From Pseudoduganella albidiflava (GTDB lineage: Bacteria; Pseudomonadota; Gammaproteobacteria; Burkholderiales; Burkholderiaceae_D), in assembly GCF_004322755.1 (NCBI RefSeq), contig NZ_CP036401.1:4154001-4218000 (forward strand): 64,000 nt of DNA. The letters run 5' to 3'. Made by a program: the position numbers and the translations under genes. The notes under the pieces were generated by a model. The model made no database searches and had not been told where the DNA came from. It saw nothing but the letters and a program-made list of their open reading frames with translations. Positions 52,300-61,721 of the stretch are shown piece by piece. The stretch's first letter is position 1, and each line of letters begins with the position of its first letter.

Positions 52300-55062
52300 A
52301 TGATTCGCGAACGCAGCTCGCCCCAAGAACAGCTCCTTCACCTGGCATGGTCCACCGATGCGGACGGTGTCTGCGCAGCGCCGCTGGAGTGGTGTCCCGG
52401 GCTGCTGCCGCAAATGGCCGGCATGCCGCTGGCGGACTGGCTGGCGGCGGTCGCCACCGTGGACGGCGCCGCCGTGGCGTGCGAACTCGATGGCGTGCTG
52501 GCCCGGCGCCAGCCCTTTGAATGCGAGCTGGAGGTCACCTGCAGCGATGGCCAGCGGCGGCATGTGCTGGTCACCGGACTGCCGCGGCAACAGGGCGACG
52601 GCCATGCGGGCACGCTGGTCGACGTGACGGAGCGGCGCGATGCGCTCGATGCCGCGGTCCGGGATGCTGCGACGCTGCGGCTATTGGTCGACAACGCGAC
52701 CGACCTGGTGGCCTACTGTGGCCTGGACGGGCGCTACATCGACATTTCAGCGTCGTTCACGCGCAGCCTCGGCTGGACAAGGGAACAGTTGATCGGGCAA
52801 CCCGCGATCGACTTCGTCCACCCGGACGACCATGCCCACGCCAACGATGACATGGGGCGCATCCTGGCCGGCGAGACCCGGCCGAACGCGATCGAGATCC
52901 GCAAGCGCGACACCGAAGGCCGCTATCTGGCGCTGGCGTCGAAGACACGCATGGTCACCGATCCGGTCACGGGCGATTGCCTGGGCGCCGTGTTCGTCTC
53001 GCGCCATATCGCGCGCGAAAAGGAGATGCTGCAGCGCCTCGAATGCATGGCCGAGCAAAACCGTACCCTGATCGAGAGCATCACCGATGGCTTCTTCTCG
53101 GTCAACGCGCAATGGGAAATCGTGTATGCGAATCATCGCGCGGCGGCGTTCGCCGGTATCGACCGCGATGCGGCGATCGGCAAGGTGGTGTGGGACGTGG
53201 CCGGCGGCTTGAGCGAATCGGTGGTCGGGGAGCACTTGCGCATCGCCATGGCACGCCGCGAAAGTATCAGCTTCGAGGCTTTCTACGAACCGGCGGGGGT
53301 CTGGGTCAGCGAGCGGATCTACGCACACGAGGAAGGCTTGTCGGTCTTCTTCCATGACATCTCGGAACGCGTGGCGCGCGAACAGCAGATCCGCGACAGC
53401 GAGCGGCGCTTCCGCGAAACGATCCGCATCACGCCGGCCGGCTATGTGCTGGTCAACGGCGACGGCATTATCGACGACATCAATCCCGCGCTGTGCCAGC
53501 TGTCCGGGTATTCGCGCGAGGAGCTGCTCGGCAGGCCGGTGGCGCAGATCCTGGTGGGCGGCCACGCCGGCGCAGCGCTCGATGTCCGCCACACGGGCCC
53601 GCGCGAACATGCGCTCGAGACGGTGCTGCTGCACCGCCAGGGCCACCACGTGGTGGCCCTGGTGAACCAGACCATCGAACTCGATGCGCAAGGCCAGGCA
53701 CGGTCGCTGACGGCGTTCGTCACCGATATCACGGAGCGCAAGCGCGCCGAGGCCCGGATGGAGGAGCTGGCCACCCGCGACACGCTGACGGGCTTGCCGA
53801 ACCGCGCCTGGATCAACCGGCGCGTGTCGGACATGCTGGCCCAGTGCCGCGGCGAGACGACGGTGTTCTTCATCGACCTGAACCGCTTCAAGGAAGTCAA
53901 CGATTCGATGGGCCACGCCACCGGCGACCGGCTGCTGCGCCAGGTGGGCCAGCGCCTGCAGGCGTGCATGCGGCCGGGCGACGTGGTGGCGAGGCTGGGC
54001 GGCGACGAGTTCGTGGTCGCGGCCAGCTGCGTGGGCCGCGAGGCGGCGGTCGCCATCGCCGGGCGCCTGCTTGCGACGATGGAGATGCCGTTCGTCGCCG
54101 ACGGCATGGAAATGCGCGTGGGCGCGTCGATCGGTATCAGCCATGCCGGAACCGATGTCACGTCGACCGACGAGCTGTTCCAGAAAGCGGACACGGCAAT
54201 GTACAAGGCCAAGGCGCTCGGCGATGGTTCGTTCCAGTTCTTCGAGCCGGAAATGTGCCTGGAGGCGCGGCGGCGCCTGCAGCTCGAGGCGGCACTGCAC
54301 CGCGCGCTGGAGCAGCGGCAGTTCTCGGTGCATTACCAGCCGCGCGTCGACTTGCGCTCGCTGCGCACGCTGGGCGTGGAAGCGCTGCTGCGCTGGCAGC
54401 ATCCCGAATTCGGCCGCGTGCCGCCGCTGGAGTTCATTCCGCTGGCCGAGGAACGTGGCCAGATCGGCACCATCGGCTGCTGGGTGCTGGAAGCGGCATG
54501 CCGCGACGTGCAGCACGTCAACGACCGCTTCGGCCTGGCCCTGCATGTGTCGGTCAATATCTCGGCGCGCCAGTTGCGCTCGCCCGACCTGATCGGCCAG
54601 GTGCGCACCGCACTGGCCGAATCGGGCTTGCCGGCGGAGGCGCTGGAACTGGAATTGACGGAAAGCGCGCTGATCGAGGACCTGGGCCAGTCCGTGCAAG
54701 TGATGCAAGGCCTGAAGGCGCTGGGCGTGCGCCTGTCGATCGACGATTTCGGCACCGGCTATTCCAGCCTGTCCTACCTGAAACGCCTGCCGATCGACGT
54801 GCTGAAGCTGGACCGCTCCTTCGTCGCGGAGAATCCCGCCGGCGACGGCTTCGTGCGGGCGCTGATCGACATGGCGCACGTGCTCAACCTGTCCGTGGTG
54901 GCCGAGGGGATCGAGACCACCGTGGCCATGGAGGCGCTGCGCGACGCCGCGTGCGATGAAGGCCAGGGCTACCTGTTTGCCCGGCCGATGCCGATGGCCG
55001 AGCTGGAGGCGTTCCTGGCACAGGAAGCGGACACCGCGTCCGCCAGCACAATCTCCGGCTGA
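52300..55062 (+). CDS. PAS-GGDEF-EAL bifunctional c-di-GMP protein
   Basis: 920 residues, no membrane helices. After an N-terminal 100-residue domain come three PAS domains (about 115-490), a GGDEF domain with intact RLGGDEF and the inhibitory RPGD five residues before it, and a complete EAL domain (EALLRWQHPEFG, NISARQL, ELTES, IDDFGTGYSSLSYL, KLDRSFV, AEGIET, QGYLFARPM). Both activities look possible, so the net effect probably depends on the PAS input. ATG 52300 is chosen; a further in-frame ATG lies at 52252. Convergent with the CSS-EAL gene. Confidence 0.93.
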   Translation: MIRERSSPQEQLLHLAWSTDADGVCAAPLEWCPGLLPQMAGMPLADWLAAVATVDGAAVACELDGVLARRQPFECELEVTCSDGQRRHVLVTGLPRQQGDGHAGTLVDVTERRDALDAAVRDAATLRLLVDNATDLVAYCGLDGRYIDISASFTRSLGWTREQLIGQPAIDFVHPDDHAHANDDMGRILAGETRPNAIEIRKRDTEGRYLALASKTRMVTDPVTGDCLGAVFVSRHIAREKEMLQRLECMAEQNRTLIESITDGFFSVNAQWEIVYANHRAAAFAGIDRDAAIGKVVWDVAGGLSESVVGEHLRIAMARRESISFEAFYEPAGVWVSERIYAHEEGLSVFFHDISERVAREQQIRDSERRFRETIRITPAGYVLVNGDGIIDDINPALCQLSGYSREELLGRPVAQILVGGHAGAALDVRHTGPREHALETVLLHRQGHHVVALVNQTIELDAQGQARSLTAFVTDITERKRAEARMEELATRDTLTGLPNRAWINRRVSDMLAQCRGETTVFFIDLNRFKEVNDSMGHATGDRLLRQVGQRLQACMRPGDVVARLGGDEFVVAASCVGREAAVAIAGRLLATMEMPFVADGMEMRVGASIGISHAGTDVTSTDELFQKADTAMYKAKALGDGSFQFFEPEMCLEARRRLQLEAALHRALEQRQFSVHYQPRVDLRSLRTLGVEALLRWQHPEFGRVPPLEFIPLAEERGQIGTIGCWVLEAACRDVQHVNDRFGLALHVSVNISARQLRSPDLIGQVRTALAESGLPAEALELELTESALIEDLGQSVQVMQGLKALGVRLSIDDFGTGYSSLSYLKRLPIDVLKLDRSFVAENPAGDGFVRALIDMAHVLNLSVVAEGIETTVAMEALRDAACDEGQGYLFARPMPMAELEAFLAQEADTASASTISG

Positions 55063-55099
55063 AGTTGATCCGGCTGAAGTTGATCCGGCTGAAGACGAT
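55055..55099. repeat. Short tandem repeat, 15-bp unit, 3 copies, covering a stop codon
   Basis: CCGGCTGAAGTTGAT at 55055-55069 and 55070-55084, then CCGGCTGAAGACGAT at 55085-55099. The stop codon of the GGDEF-EAL gene (TGA 55060-55062) is inside the first copy, so the gene now ends within the repeat. It lies at a convergent junction like those at 114 and 20540. Confidence 0.85.
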
Positions 55100-55138
55100 C
55101 CGGCGCCGGGCTCGCCATGCGGCAAGCGGCCGGCCGCG

Positions 55139-56746
55139 TCACCGCACGTCCGCCAGGTCGTTCGCCGGGGCACGCGAACTTCCCGAACCACGCTGCTCGA
55201 AGGCGGCCCGCAGCTCGCTCCAGGGCATGGCCCTGGCGAAGCGCCAGCCCTGGGCGAACTGCACGCCGCGCCCGAGCAGGTACTCGGCTTGCGCCTCGGT
55301 TTCCACCCCTTCGGCGATGATGCGCAGTTTCATGGTCTGGGCCATGGCGATGATGTGGTGCACCACCTGGTCGGTGGGCGAGCGCGTCCCGATGGCCTCG
55401 GTGAAAGCGCGGTCGATCTTCAGGAAATCGAGCTCGAACGACTCCAGGTAGGACAGGCTCGAGTAGCCCGTGCCGAAGTCGTCCACGGCCACCTCGATGC
55501 CGCCGGAACGCAGGCTGGCAATGACCGGTTTCGCCGTCGCGATGTCCAGCAGCGCCCGTTCGGTCATCTCCACGATCAGGTTGGACGGCGTGGCGCCGGC
55601 GTCGGCCAGCAATTTGTCGAGCAAGGTCCTGGTGACAGGCAAGTTCAGGTCGGCCGCGGACAGGTTCACGGCGATATGGAACGCGGGGTTCCTCGCGAGG
55701 AAATCGCCGACGTCGCGTGCCACCAGTTCCAGCACCCGTTCGGTTAGTTTCGTGATGGTCCCGGTGCGTTCCGCGACAGGGATAAAAAGATCGGGCCCGA
55801 TCAGTTCTCCGTTCGACCGGCGCCAGCGCAGCAACGCTTCCGCTCCCACCCACCGGCCCGTCGCCAGTTCGACGATCGGCTGGTAGGCCAGGAAGAACTC
55901 GTTGCGCCGCAGCCCCTGGCGCAAGGCGCTGGCCAGCGACAGCTGGCGGCGCGCCAGCATGCAGATCGCCGCCGCCAACGCCAGGCCGGCGATCACCCCG
56001 GCGGGCACGAACCGCCTTGCCAGGGCGCTGGTGCGCCGGTCCAGGTAGGAAACCGGTACCGCGGCGATACCGGCCGTGGGAAACTGCCGCGAGCGCACCA
56101 GCGCGACGAGATGGCCGTCCATGACGATCGTCGCTTCACGGCGCTCCCCCAGGCGCGCCAGCCAGCTCCGTTCGATATGCCCCCGATGGGTGACCGGCGG
56201 ACCGTTGCGCGAAAATTCCAGGTGCATCATCGCCAGCGACACGCCCGGCACCGCCGTCCAGGCGTCGAGCGGCAGGTCGCGGTGGATCAGCGCCGCGAAG
56301 TTACCCTTCTGAAAGCCGAGCAGTGGACTCTTCACGCCATCGCGCAGCGGCACGCTCGCGTACAGCGTTACCCCGGTCGACGAACGGAACACCTGCGCCC
56401 CCAGCGGGACCGGCTCGTCGCCCATCGATGAGCAGACCAGGACACCATCCCTGACATGGCCGATGGCCTGCAGGTAGATCGAGGTCAGGTCGATATGCCG
56501 CATCAGCGCCTGCGACGCGGCGGAACAGGGAGCATGGCCCGATCGCGCCAGCTGGTCGATGCCGGCCAGCGCCTGTTTCTCGGTATCGTCGGCCCGGCGC
56601 ACGATATCGCTGGCGTAGCCGAGCGCCAGGTCGGCTTCCGCGCGGTAGGCCTGCTGCCGGGCTTCACGCAGCGCAAGCCATGGGGGCACCGTGAGCGCGA
56701 CAAGGACCGCCAGTGACGTTGCGACAAATACCGCACGCTGCTTCAT
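55139..56746 (-). CDS. Membrane EAL phosphodiesterase with CSS redox-sensing domain
   Basis: 535 residues. Helix 1 (VFVATSLAVLVALTVPPWLAL), a periplasmic CSS-motif domain with the defining VCSSMG and a second cysteine in HAPCSAAS, helix 2 (FVPAGVIAGLALAAAICML), then a full EAL domain (EALLRWR, NLSAADL, EMTERA, VDDFGTGYSSLSYL, KIDRAF, AEGVET, QGW). Family members degrade c-di-GMP and are switched by disulfide formation between these cysteines in the periplasm. ATG 56746 fits the helix and the family length, though the ribosome site is weak. Confidence 0.9.
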   Translation of the reverse strand: MKQRAVFVATSLAVLVALTVPPWLALREARQQAYRAEADLALGYASDIVRRADDTEKQALAGIDQLARSGHAPCSAASQALMRHIDLTSIYLQAIGHVRDGVLVCSSMGDEPVPLGAQVFRSSTGVTLYASVPLRDGVKSPLLGFQKGNFAALIHRDLPLDAWTAVPGVSLAMMHLEFSRNGPPVTHRGHIERSWLARLGERREATIVMDGHLVALVRSRQFPTAGIAAVPVSYLDRRTSALARRFVPAGVIAGLALAAAICMLARRQLSLASALRQGLRRNEFFLAYQPIVELATGRWVGAEALLRWRRSNGELIGPDLFIPVAERTGTITKLTERVLELVARDVGDFLARNPAFHIAVNLSAADLNLPVTRTLLDKLLADAGATPSNLIVEMTERALLDIATAKPVIASLRSGGIEVAVDDFGTGYSSLSYLESFELDFLKIDRAFTEAIGTRSPTDQVVHHIIAMAQTMKLRIIAEGVETEAQAEYLLGRGVQFAQGWRFARAMPWSELRAAFEQRGSGSSRAPANDLADVR

Positions 56747-57016
56747 TAATTGACTCGCGATCGATGAGCCGATGCCTGGCCCGTTGACCGCAAGTATAGT
56801 CGCCGGTGTGCGCCGATGGCGCGCGGGCACTGTCATGCCGCAATGCTGCCAGGCCGCCGCCGGGTGCCCGGTTGGCGGTTTGCGCCGGGTATCGCATAAT
56901 CGGGGCTGGCCGGGCTTGCAAGGCAAAGGTCCGGATCGAGCGGCCATCCCGATACCCGTGATCGGCATGAATGCATCGCTGACCCGGGCGTGCCGGGCAA
57001 AACAATGACAGGATCA

Positions 57017-57841
57017 ATGATGATTGCAAGGACGGCCGTGGCATGGATCGGATTCCCGGCGATGGTTTCCGCCACCGCGCAACACCAGGCGCCTCCCCCG
57101 CCGGACCCGAAGGACACGGAAGTATGGGCACCGGAACCCGCGCGCGTCGCTCCGGGCTCCCCGGCCGCCGCGCCGTCGGATGCGATCGTGCTGTTCGGCG
57201 GGCAGGATCTTCGCGAATGGGTGTCGACCGCATCGCCCGGCCAACCGGCCAGCTGGACCGTGAAGGACGGCGTGTTCACCGTGCGCGCCGGGAGCGGCAA
57301 CATCCAGACCAGGCGGCTGTTCACGGACTACCAGATCCATCTCGAGTGGCGTGTGCCGGCATCGGCCACGGGCAGCGGCCAGGGCAAGGGAAACAGCGGC
57401 CTGTTCCTGGCCTCGACCGGCATCGACAGCGGCTACGAGATCCAGATCCTCGACTGCGCCGACAATCGTACGTACGCGAACGGGCAGGCGGCCAGCATCT
57501 ACAAGCAGCACATCCCGCTGGCGAATGCCTGCGCCGCGGCGGGGGAATGGCAGACCTATGACGTGCTATGGACCGCGCCGCGCTTTGCCAGCGATGGCGC
57601 ATTGCTGTCACCGGCGTATGTCACCGCCCTGCACAACGGCGTGCTGGTACAGCATCATGTCGCACTCCAGGGGGAGTCGGTCTATGCCGGCAAGCCGTCC
57701 TATCGCCAGCATGGTGCCGCGCCGATCAAGCTGCAGGATCATGGCGATCCAGTCAGCTTCCGGAATATCTGGGTGAGGCCGATCGCCACCGCCGCTTCCT
57801 TGACTCGACCTGGTCAAGCGGCGCGGCCGACGTCGCCCTGA
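57017..57841 (+). CDS. DUF1080 (3-keto-disaccharide hydrolase-like) secreted protein
   Basis: 274 residues. A signal peptide (MMIARTAVAWIGFPAMVSATAQ) is followed by a proline-rich linker and a DUF1080 jelly-roll domain: LFGGQDLREWVS, WTVKDGVFTVRAGSGNIQTRRLFTDYQIHLEW, GNSGLFL, GYEIQILD, and the closing FRNIWVRP. Family members cleave 3-keto-glycosides or bind sugar. ATG 57017 follows AGGA; a second ATG lies at 57020. It is convergent with the siderophore receptor gene. Confidence 0.88.
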   Translation: MMIARTAVAWIGFPAMVSATAQHQAPPPPDPKDTEVWAPEPARVAPGSPAAAPSDAIVLFGGQDLREWVSTASPGQPASWTVKDGVFTVRAGSGNIQTRRLFTDYQIHLEWRVPASATGSGQGKGNSGLFLASTGIDSGYEIQILDCADNRTYANGQAASIYKQHIPLANACAAAGEWQTYDVLWTAPRFASDGALLSPAYVTALHNGVLVQHHVALQGESVYAGKPSYRQHGAAPIKLQDHGDPVSFRNIWVRPIATAASLTRPGQAARPTSP

Positions 57842-57880
57842 CAGTCCGCGACGCGACTTGCTGAGCCGCGACGCAGCGCC

Positions 57881-60079
57881 TCAGAATTCGACCGCGGCCG
57901 TCACTGCCACCGTGCGGGGCGTGCCCTGCACGAGATAGCCGGCACCCGACGCGCCACCGGCGGAGGCCCAGTAGTCGCGGTCGAACAGGTTGTCGACGCG
58001 CGCGCGCAAGGTCAACGTCCGCTCGCCCAGGCTGGCCAGGTAACGCACGCCCACGTCGGTCCGGGTCCACGATGGCACCCGTTGCAGGTTGCCGCCATCG
58101 AGGTACTGCTGCGAGGTGTACGCCACGCGGCCATTCAGCGCCAGGCCGCGCACGCCGGGCACGTCCCAGTCGGCGTTCAGGTTCAGCTGGCGGTCCGGCA
58201 CGCCGACCGCATCGTTGCCGTCGCGCAGGCCGCCATTGGTGCGGCGCTGTTCGGCATCGATCAGCGTCAGCCCGCCCAGCAGGCGCAGGCCGCGCACGGG
58301 CTGGCCGAAGACCGTCATCTCCACGCCGCGGTTGCGCTGCTCGCCATTGAGCCCGTAAACGTTGTTCACGACGTACGCCTGCGGCTGCGCCGTGACGAAG
58401 GCGGCAGCCGTGAAGCCGATGGTGCCGGCGTCGTACTTGGCGCCGACTTCCTTTTGGCGCGACACTGTCGGCGCGAAGGTCTCGCCCAGGTTGATCACGC
58501 CGGTACCGGAAGCGGTCATGCCTTTCTGCAGGCCTTCGATGTAATTCGCATAGACCGAGACGTTCTTCGCGGGCTTGAACACGACGGCGGCGACGGGCGT
58601 GTTGCGGCTCTGGTCATAGGCGGACGTTTCCGCACCCGTGTTGTAGTTGTAGCTGTAATCCTTGATGCGCTGGTGGCGCAGCCCCACGGTGACCAGCACC
58701 TTCTCGTCCAGGAGCGACAGGGTATCGGCGATCGCATAGCTCGACAGGATGGTCTTGCTGGTGGTCAGGGGCGCATCCAGGCGGCCGCCGACCAGGTAGG
58801 TGGCCGCCGGCGCGATGTTGTCCACCGGCGCGTACAGGTTGGTGCGGAACATGCCGGCACTGGTGGAATTGCTCATCGCGTACGCGTTGCGCGAATCGCT
58901 CCAGAAACCTGTCGCCGTCGCGCTGATCGCATGGCCGACCGCACCAGTGCGCAGCCTCGTACGAACACCCGCTTCGCCGGTACGCACCGTATCCTTGCGT
59001 TCGTTGTCGAAGCGGTACATCGCGGCGGTGCCGTCGGCCGCGGCGACACGCGGCGCGGCCAGGATGTTCGACTCGCGCCCCGAACGTGCGCCGAACGCCG
59101 CCCAGGTCACCGTGTCTTTAGCGAGATCGAGCTCGCCGCGCAGGGTGCCGAACGTGTCGCGCTCGTTCGAATGCGTCCATGGCTGCGCGTAGTTGCTGCG
59201 GCCATCCGGCACGACGGGAACCGGCACGCCGGCGTTGACATTGACGCTGGGGCGGGCGGCCGTCAGCTGGTGATCCTGGTACCCGACGTCGGCGGACACG
59301 CGGTAGTTCCCGCCATTCCAGTCCAGCCCCACGGAAGCCAGCGACAGTTCGCGCTGTTCCCGGTCCACGGCGGTATCGCCATCGCGGCGCACGGCATTGA
59401 CGCGGATGCCGGCGCGGCCCTCGGGGCCGAAACGCCGCCCGATATCGGCCGCGGCATAGCCCTGGCCACCGGATTCGATACCGGCCGTGACGGAGGTCAG
59501 CGCCGCGTTGCCGGCACGCTTCGGCAGCAGGTTGATCGAACCGCCGATGCCGCCGCCACCGGGCGCGGCGCCGTTCAGGAAAGCGCTGGCGCCGCGGAAG
59601 ACTTCCACGCGTTCCAGCAGCTCGGTCGCCACGTACTGGCGCGGCAGGATGCCGTACAAACCGTTGTAGGCCAGGTCGTCGGAGTTGGCCGCGAAACCAC
59701 GGATCACGTACATCTCCTGGTAGTTGCCGAAGCCGCGCGTGACCCGCACGCCAGGGTCGTTCTGCAGGACATCCGCCACACTGTGGGTCTGCTGGTCCTG
59801 CAGCAGTTGCTGGGTGTAGCTGGTGGCGTTGAACGGCGTATCCATCATGTCCACGTTGCCCAGCAGGCCGACCCGCCCTCCCCTGGCGACCTGGCCGCCC
59901 GAATAGGCCTTCGTCAGCCCCTCGGCCGACGCATCCGCCGATGCGCTGATCACGACGGTCTGCATGGTTTGCGGCGCCGGGGCCCCGCTTTCCTGTGCAT
60001 GCACGGCACCCGCGGCAAGCAGTGCCACGGCGCTGGCGATGGACGTGAAGGAAGTCATGGGGAAGGCGGACTGGATCAT
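57881..60079 (-). CDS. TonB-dependent siderophore receptor
   Basis: 732 residues. Signal peptide ending AVHAQ, TonB-box-like TVVISA, plug (NATSYTQQLLQDQQTHSVADVLQNDPGVRVTRGFGNYQEMYVIRGF), and a barrel ending in AVEF. The plug pattern is that of the TIGR01783 ferric-siderophore receptor class. ATG 60079 is chosen; 60058 is possible and neither has a strong ribosome site. A Fur box and a good -10 lie upstream, so it is iron-repressed. It is divergent from an MFS gene that may export the siderophore. Confidence 0.92.
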   Translation of the reverse strand: MIQSAFPMTSFTSIASAVALLAAGAVHAQESGAPAPQTMQTVVISASADASAEGLTKAYSGGQVARGGRVGLLGNVDMMDTPFNATSYTQQLLQDQQTHSVADVLQNDPGVRVTRGFGNYQEMYVIRGFAANSDDLAYNGLYGILPRQYVATELLERVEVFRGASAFLNGAAPGGGGIGGSINLLPKRAGNAALTSVTAGIESGGQGYAAADIGRRFGPEGRAGIRVNAVRRDGDTAVDREQRELSLASVGLDWNGGNYRVSADVGYQDHQLTAARPSVNVNAGVPVPVVPDGRSNYAQPWTHSNERDTFGTLRGELDLAKDTVTWAAFGARSGRESNILAAPRVAAADGTAAMYRFDNERKDTVRTGEAGVRTRLRTGAVGHAISATATGFWSDSRNAYAMSNSTSAGMFRTNLYAPVDNIAPAATYLVGGRLDAPLTTSKTILSSYAIADTLSLLDEKVLVTVGLRHQRIKDYSYNYNTGAETSAYDQSRNTPVAAVVFKPAKNVSVYANYIEGLQKGMTASGTGVINLGETFAPTVSRQKEVGAKYDAGTIGFTAAAFVTAQPQAYVVNNVYGLNGEQRNRGVEMTVFGQPVRGLRLLGGLTLIDAEQRRTNGGLRDGNDAVGVPDRQLNLNADWDVPGVRGLALNGRVAYTSQQYLDGGNLQRVPSWTRTDVGVRYLASLGERTLTLRARVDNLFDRDYWASAGGASGAGYLVQGTPRTVAVTAAVEF

Positions 60080-60106
60080 GAGCAGGCGGTGAAAAAGGAA
60101 TTCGCC

Positions 60107-60146
60107 ATTATAAGCCACCAAAACATAATACGAATCAATCTCATTT
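60107..60146 (-). promoter_or_regulatory. Fur-controlled promoter of the siderophore receptor
   Basis: On the minus strand the Fur-like box AAATGAGATTGATTCGTATT (60127-60146) covers the expected -35 position, and a consensus TATAAT follows at 60107-60112. Binding of Fur-Fe would block the polymerase. The remaining 60147-60462 sequence, before the divergent MFS gene, shows no further feature. Confidence 0.7.
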
Positions 60147-60462
60147 AGGCATCGAGAGCTATTGCTTTTGGAAGAGGACTCGCGCAAAGCCCTGGCTCGG
60201 CCCACGCGTCGGGCGTTTCCGGTGGCGTCGTTGAATGGCCGATTCATCGCCCTGGCCGATACCTGCAATCGAAAGGTCCGACTTGTGACGGTGACATGCC
60301 ACCGCTACATTGAGGAGCCGTTGCAAGCACATACAAATACAAGGGCACTCGTCTCGCGGCATCCCATGCCGCGTGAACGGTGAGTGCATCGCCGCGGGCA
60401 GGCGCATCGGCGCGGCCTGCCGGTGCGTTCGCACGAACGGCCCAAAAATACAGGAGACAAGA

Positions 60463-61608
60463 ATGAAAACAACCAGTGAAAGCCGGGCTGGCCGCGCCAG
60501 CCTGATGGTGGCGCATTGTGCCGGGATGGTCGACCTGGTCGCACTGCCGGTCTGGGTCGGTGTGCTGATCAGCGGCTACGGCCTGGACCCGCAGCAGGCG
60601 GGCGGACTGGCCACCCTGTTCCTGGCCGGCGCCGTGTGCGCCAGCCTGTTCGTGGCCCCCCGCTCGGTCCGCGTGCCCGCACGCGCCACCGCGGCCGGCG
60701 GCTTCGCCGTGGCGGCGCTGGCCTTCGGCGCTGTCGGGCTGGTCGACGGTTATGCGGCGATGGCCGTGCTGCACGTGGTGGCCGGACTGGCTGCCGCGAC
60801 CGCGTTGAGCGTGACGCACGCGACTATCGGCGGCAGCGGCAACCCGCACCGGCTGTTCGCCATCGTCGGCTTTGCACTGGGCGTTTTCGGTATCCTGTTC
60901 ATGGGCGGCGTGCCGAAGCTCGTGGCCGCGCTGGGCGCGCCGGCACTGTTCTGGAGCTTCTGCGGCATCATGGCCTTTGCCGCCTGCGTCGCCGCACTGG
61001 CCTTCCCCACGTCCCGCGCCGCGAGCACGGAGGCGCAGCGCATGGCGGGCAAATTGCCGCGCGCGGTATGGCTGGCGGCGATCGGCGTCAGCTGCATGGC
61101 CCTCGTCCAGGCGATGATCTTCGCCTTCGTCGAGCGCATCGGCGCCGAGCGGGGTTTCGACGCGGCTGCCGTGGCGGGCGTGCTCATCGCACTGGGCTTC
61201 GTCAATCTGCTTCCCGCACCGCTTGCCGCGTTCCTGCAACAGCGCGTCAATCCACGCGTGGTGCTGGTGTGCGGTCCCGTCGTCCAGGCAGTGCTGGCGT
61301 TGCTGATGACGCAGAGCCAGACCGTCCTGCCCTATGCCGCCGGCGCGGCGTGCTTCGCCGCCGTGATGATCTTTACCCACACCTTCGCGTTCGGCCTGCT
61401 GGCCGCGCTCGACCCGAGCGGCCGCGCGGTGGGCGCGACACCGGCCATGCTGATGACCGGCGCGGCGATCGGCCCCATCCTCGGCGGCACGGTGGTGAAG
61501 CTGTCGGGCTATGCGAGCCTCGGGCTGGCCGCCGCCGCCATCGCCGCCTGCGCGGTGGTCTGCTTCCTGCCGGGCCGGGCAGACCGGGCCTTGCTGACCC
61601 ATTCCTGA
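60463..61608 (+). CDS. MFS transporter beside the siderophore receptor
   Basis: 381 residues with about 12 hydrophobic helices and only short loops. It is short for the superfamily and lacks a strong helix 2-3 motif, like the YbfB/YjiJ-type group. ATG 60463 follows CAGGAG. Divergent from the receptor with the Fur box between them, it may export or import a siderophore or related compound; this is inferred from context alone. Confidence 0.8.
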   Translation: MKTTSESRAGRASLMVAHCAGMVDLVALPVWVGVLISGYGLDPQQAGGLATLFLAGAVCASLFVAPRSVRVPARATAAGGFAVAALAFGAVGLVDGYAAMAVLHVVAGLAAATALSVTHATIGGSGNPHRLFAIVGFALGVFGILFMGGVPKLVAALGAPALFWSFCGIMAFAACVAALAFPTSRAASTEAQRMAGKLPRAVWLAAIGVSCMALVQAMIFAFVERIGAERGFDAAAVAGVLIALGFVNLLPAPLAAFLQQRVNPRVVLVCGPVVQAVLALLMTQSQTVLPYAAGAACFAAVMIFTHTFAFGLLAALDPSGRAVGATPAMLMTGAAIGPILGGTVVKLSGYASLGLAAAAIAACAVVCFLPGRADRALLTHS

Positions 61609-61721
61609 GCCGGGATCCGGCAAGCAGCATTTCCCTGCCGCCTGCCGTTCGATTCGCCCCCGGAACACCAGGCGCCGAGACTGGAAACGCGCGCCTCCCG
61701 ATACCAAGCATGGAGACTCGA

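Noticed and set aside
52745..55191. An 814-codon antisense frame over the GGDEF-EAL gene
   Set aside because: Shadow of a well-supported gene; no domain found.
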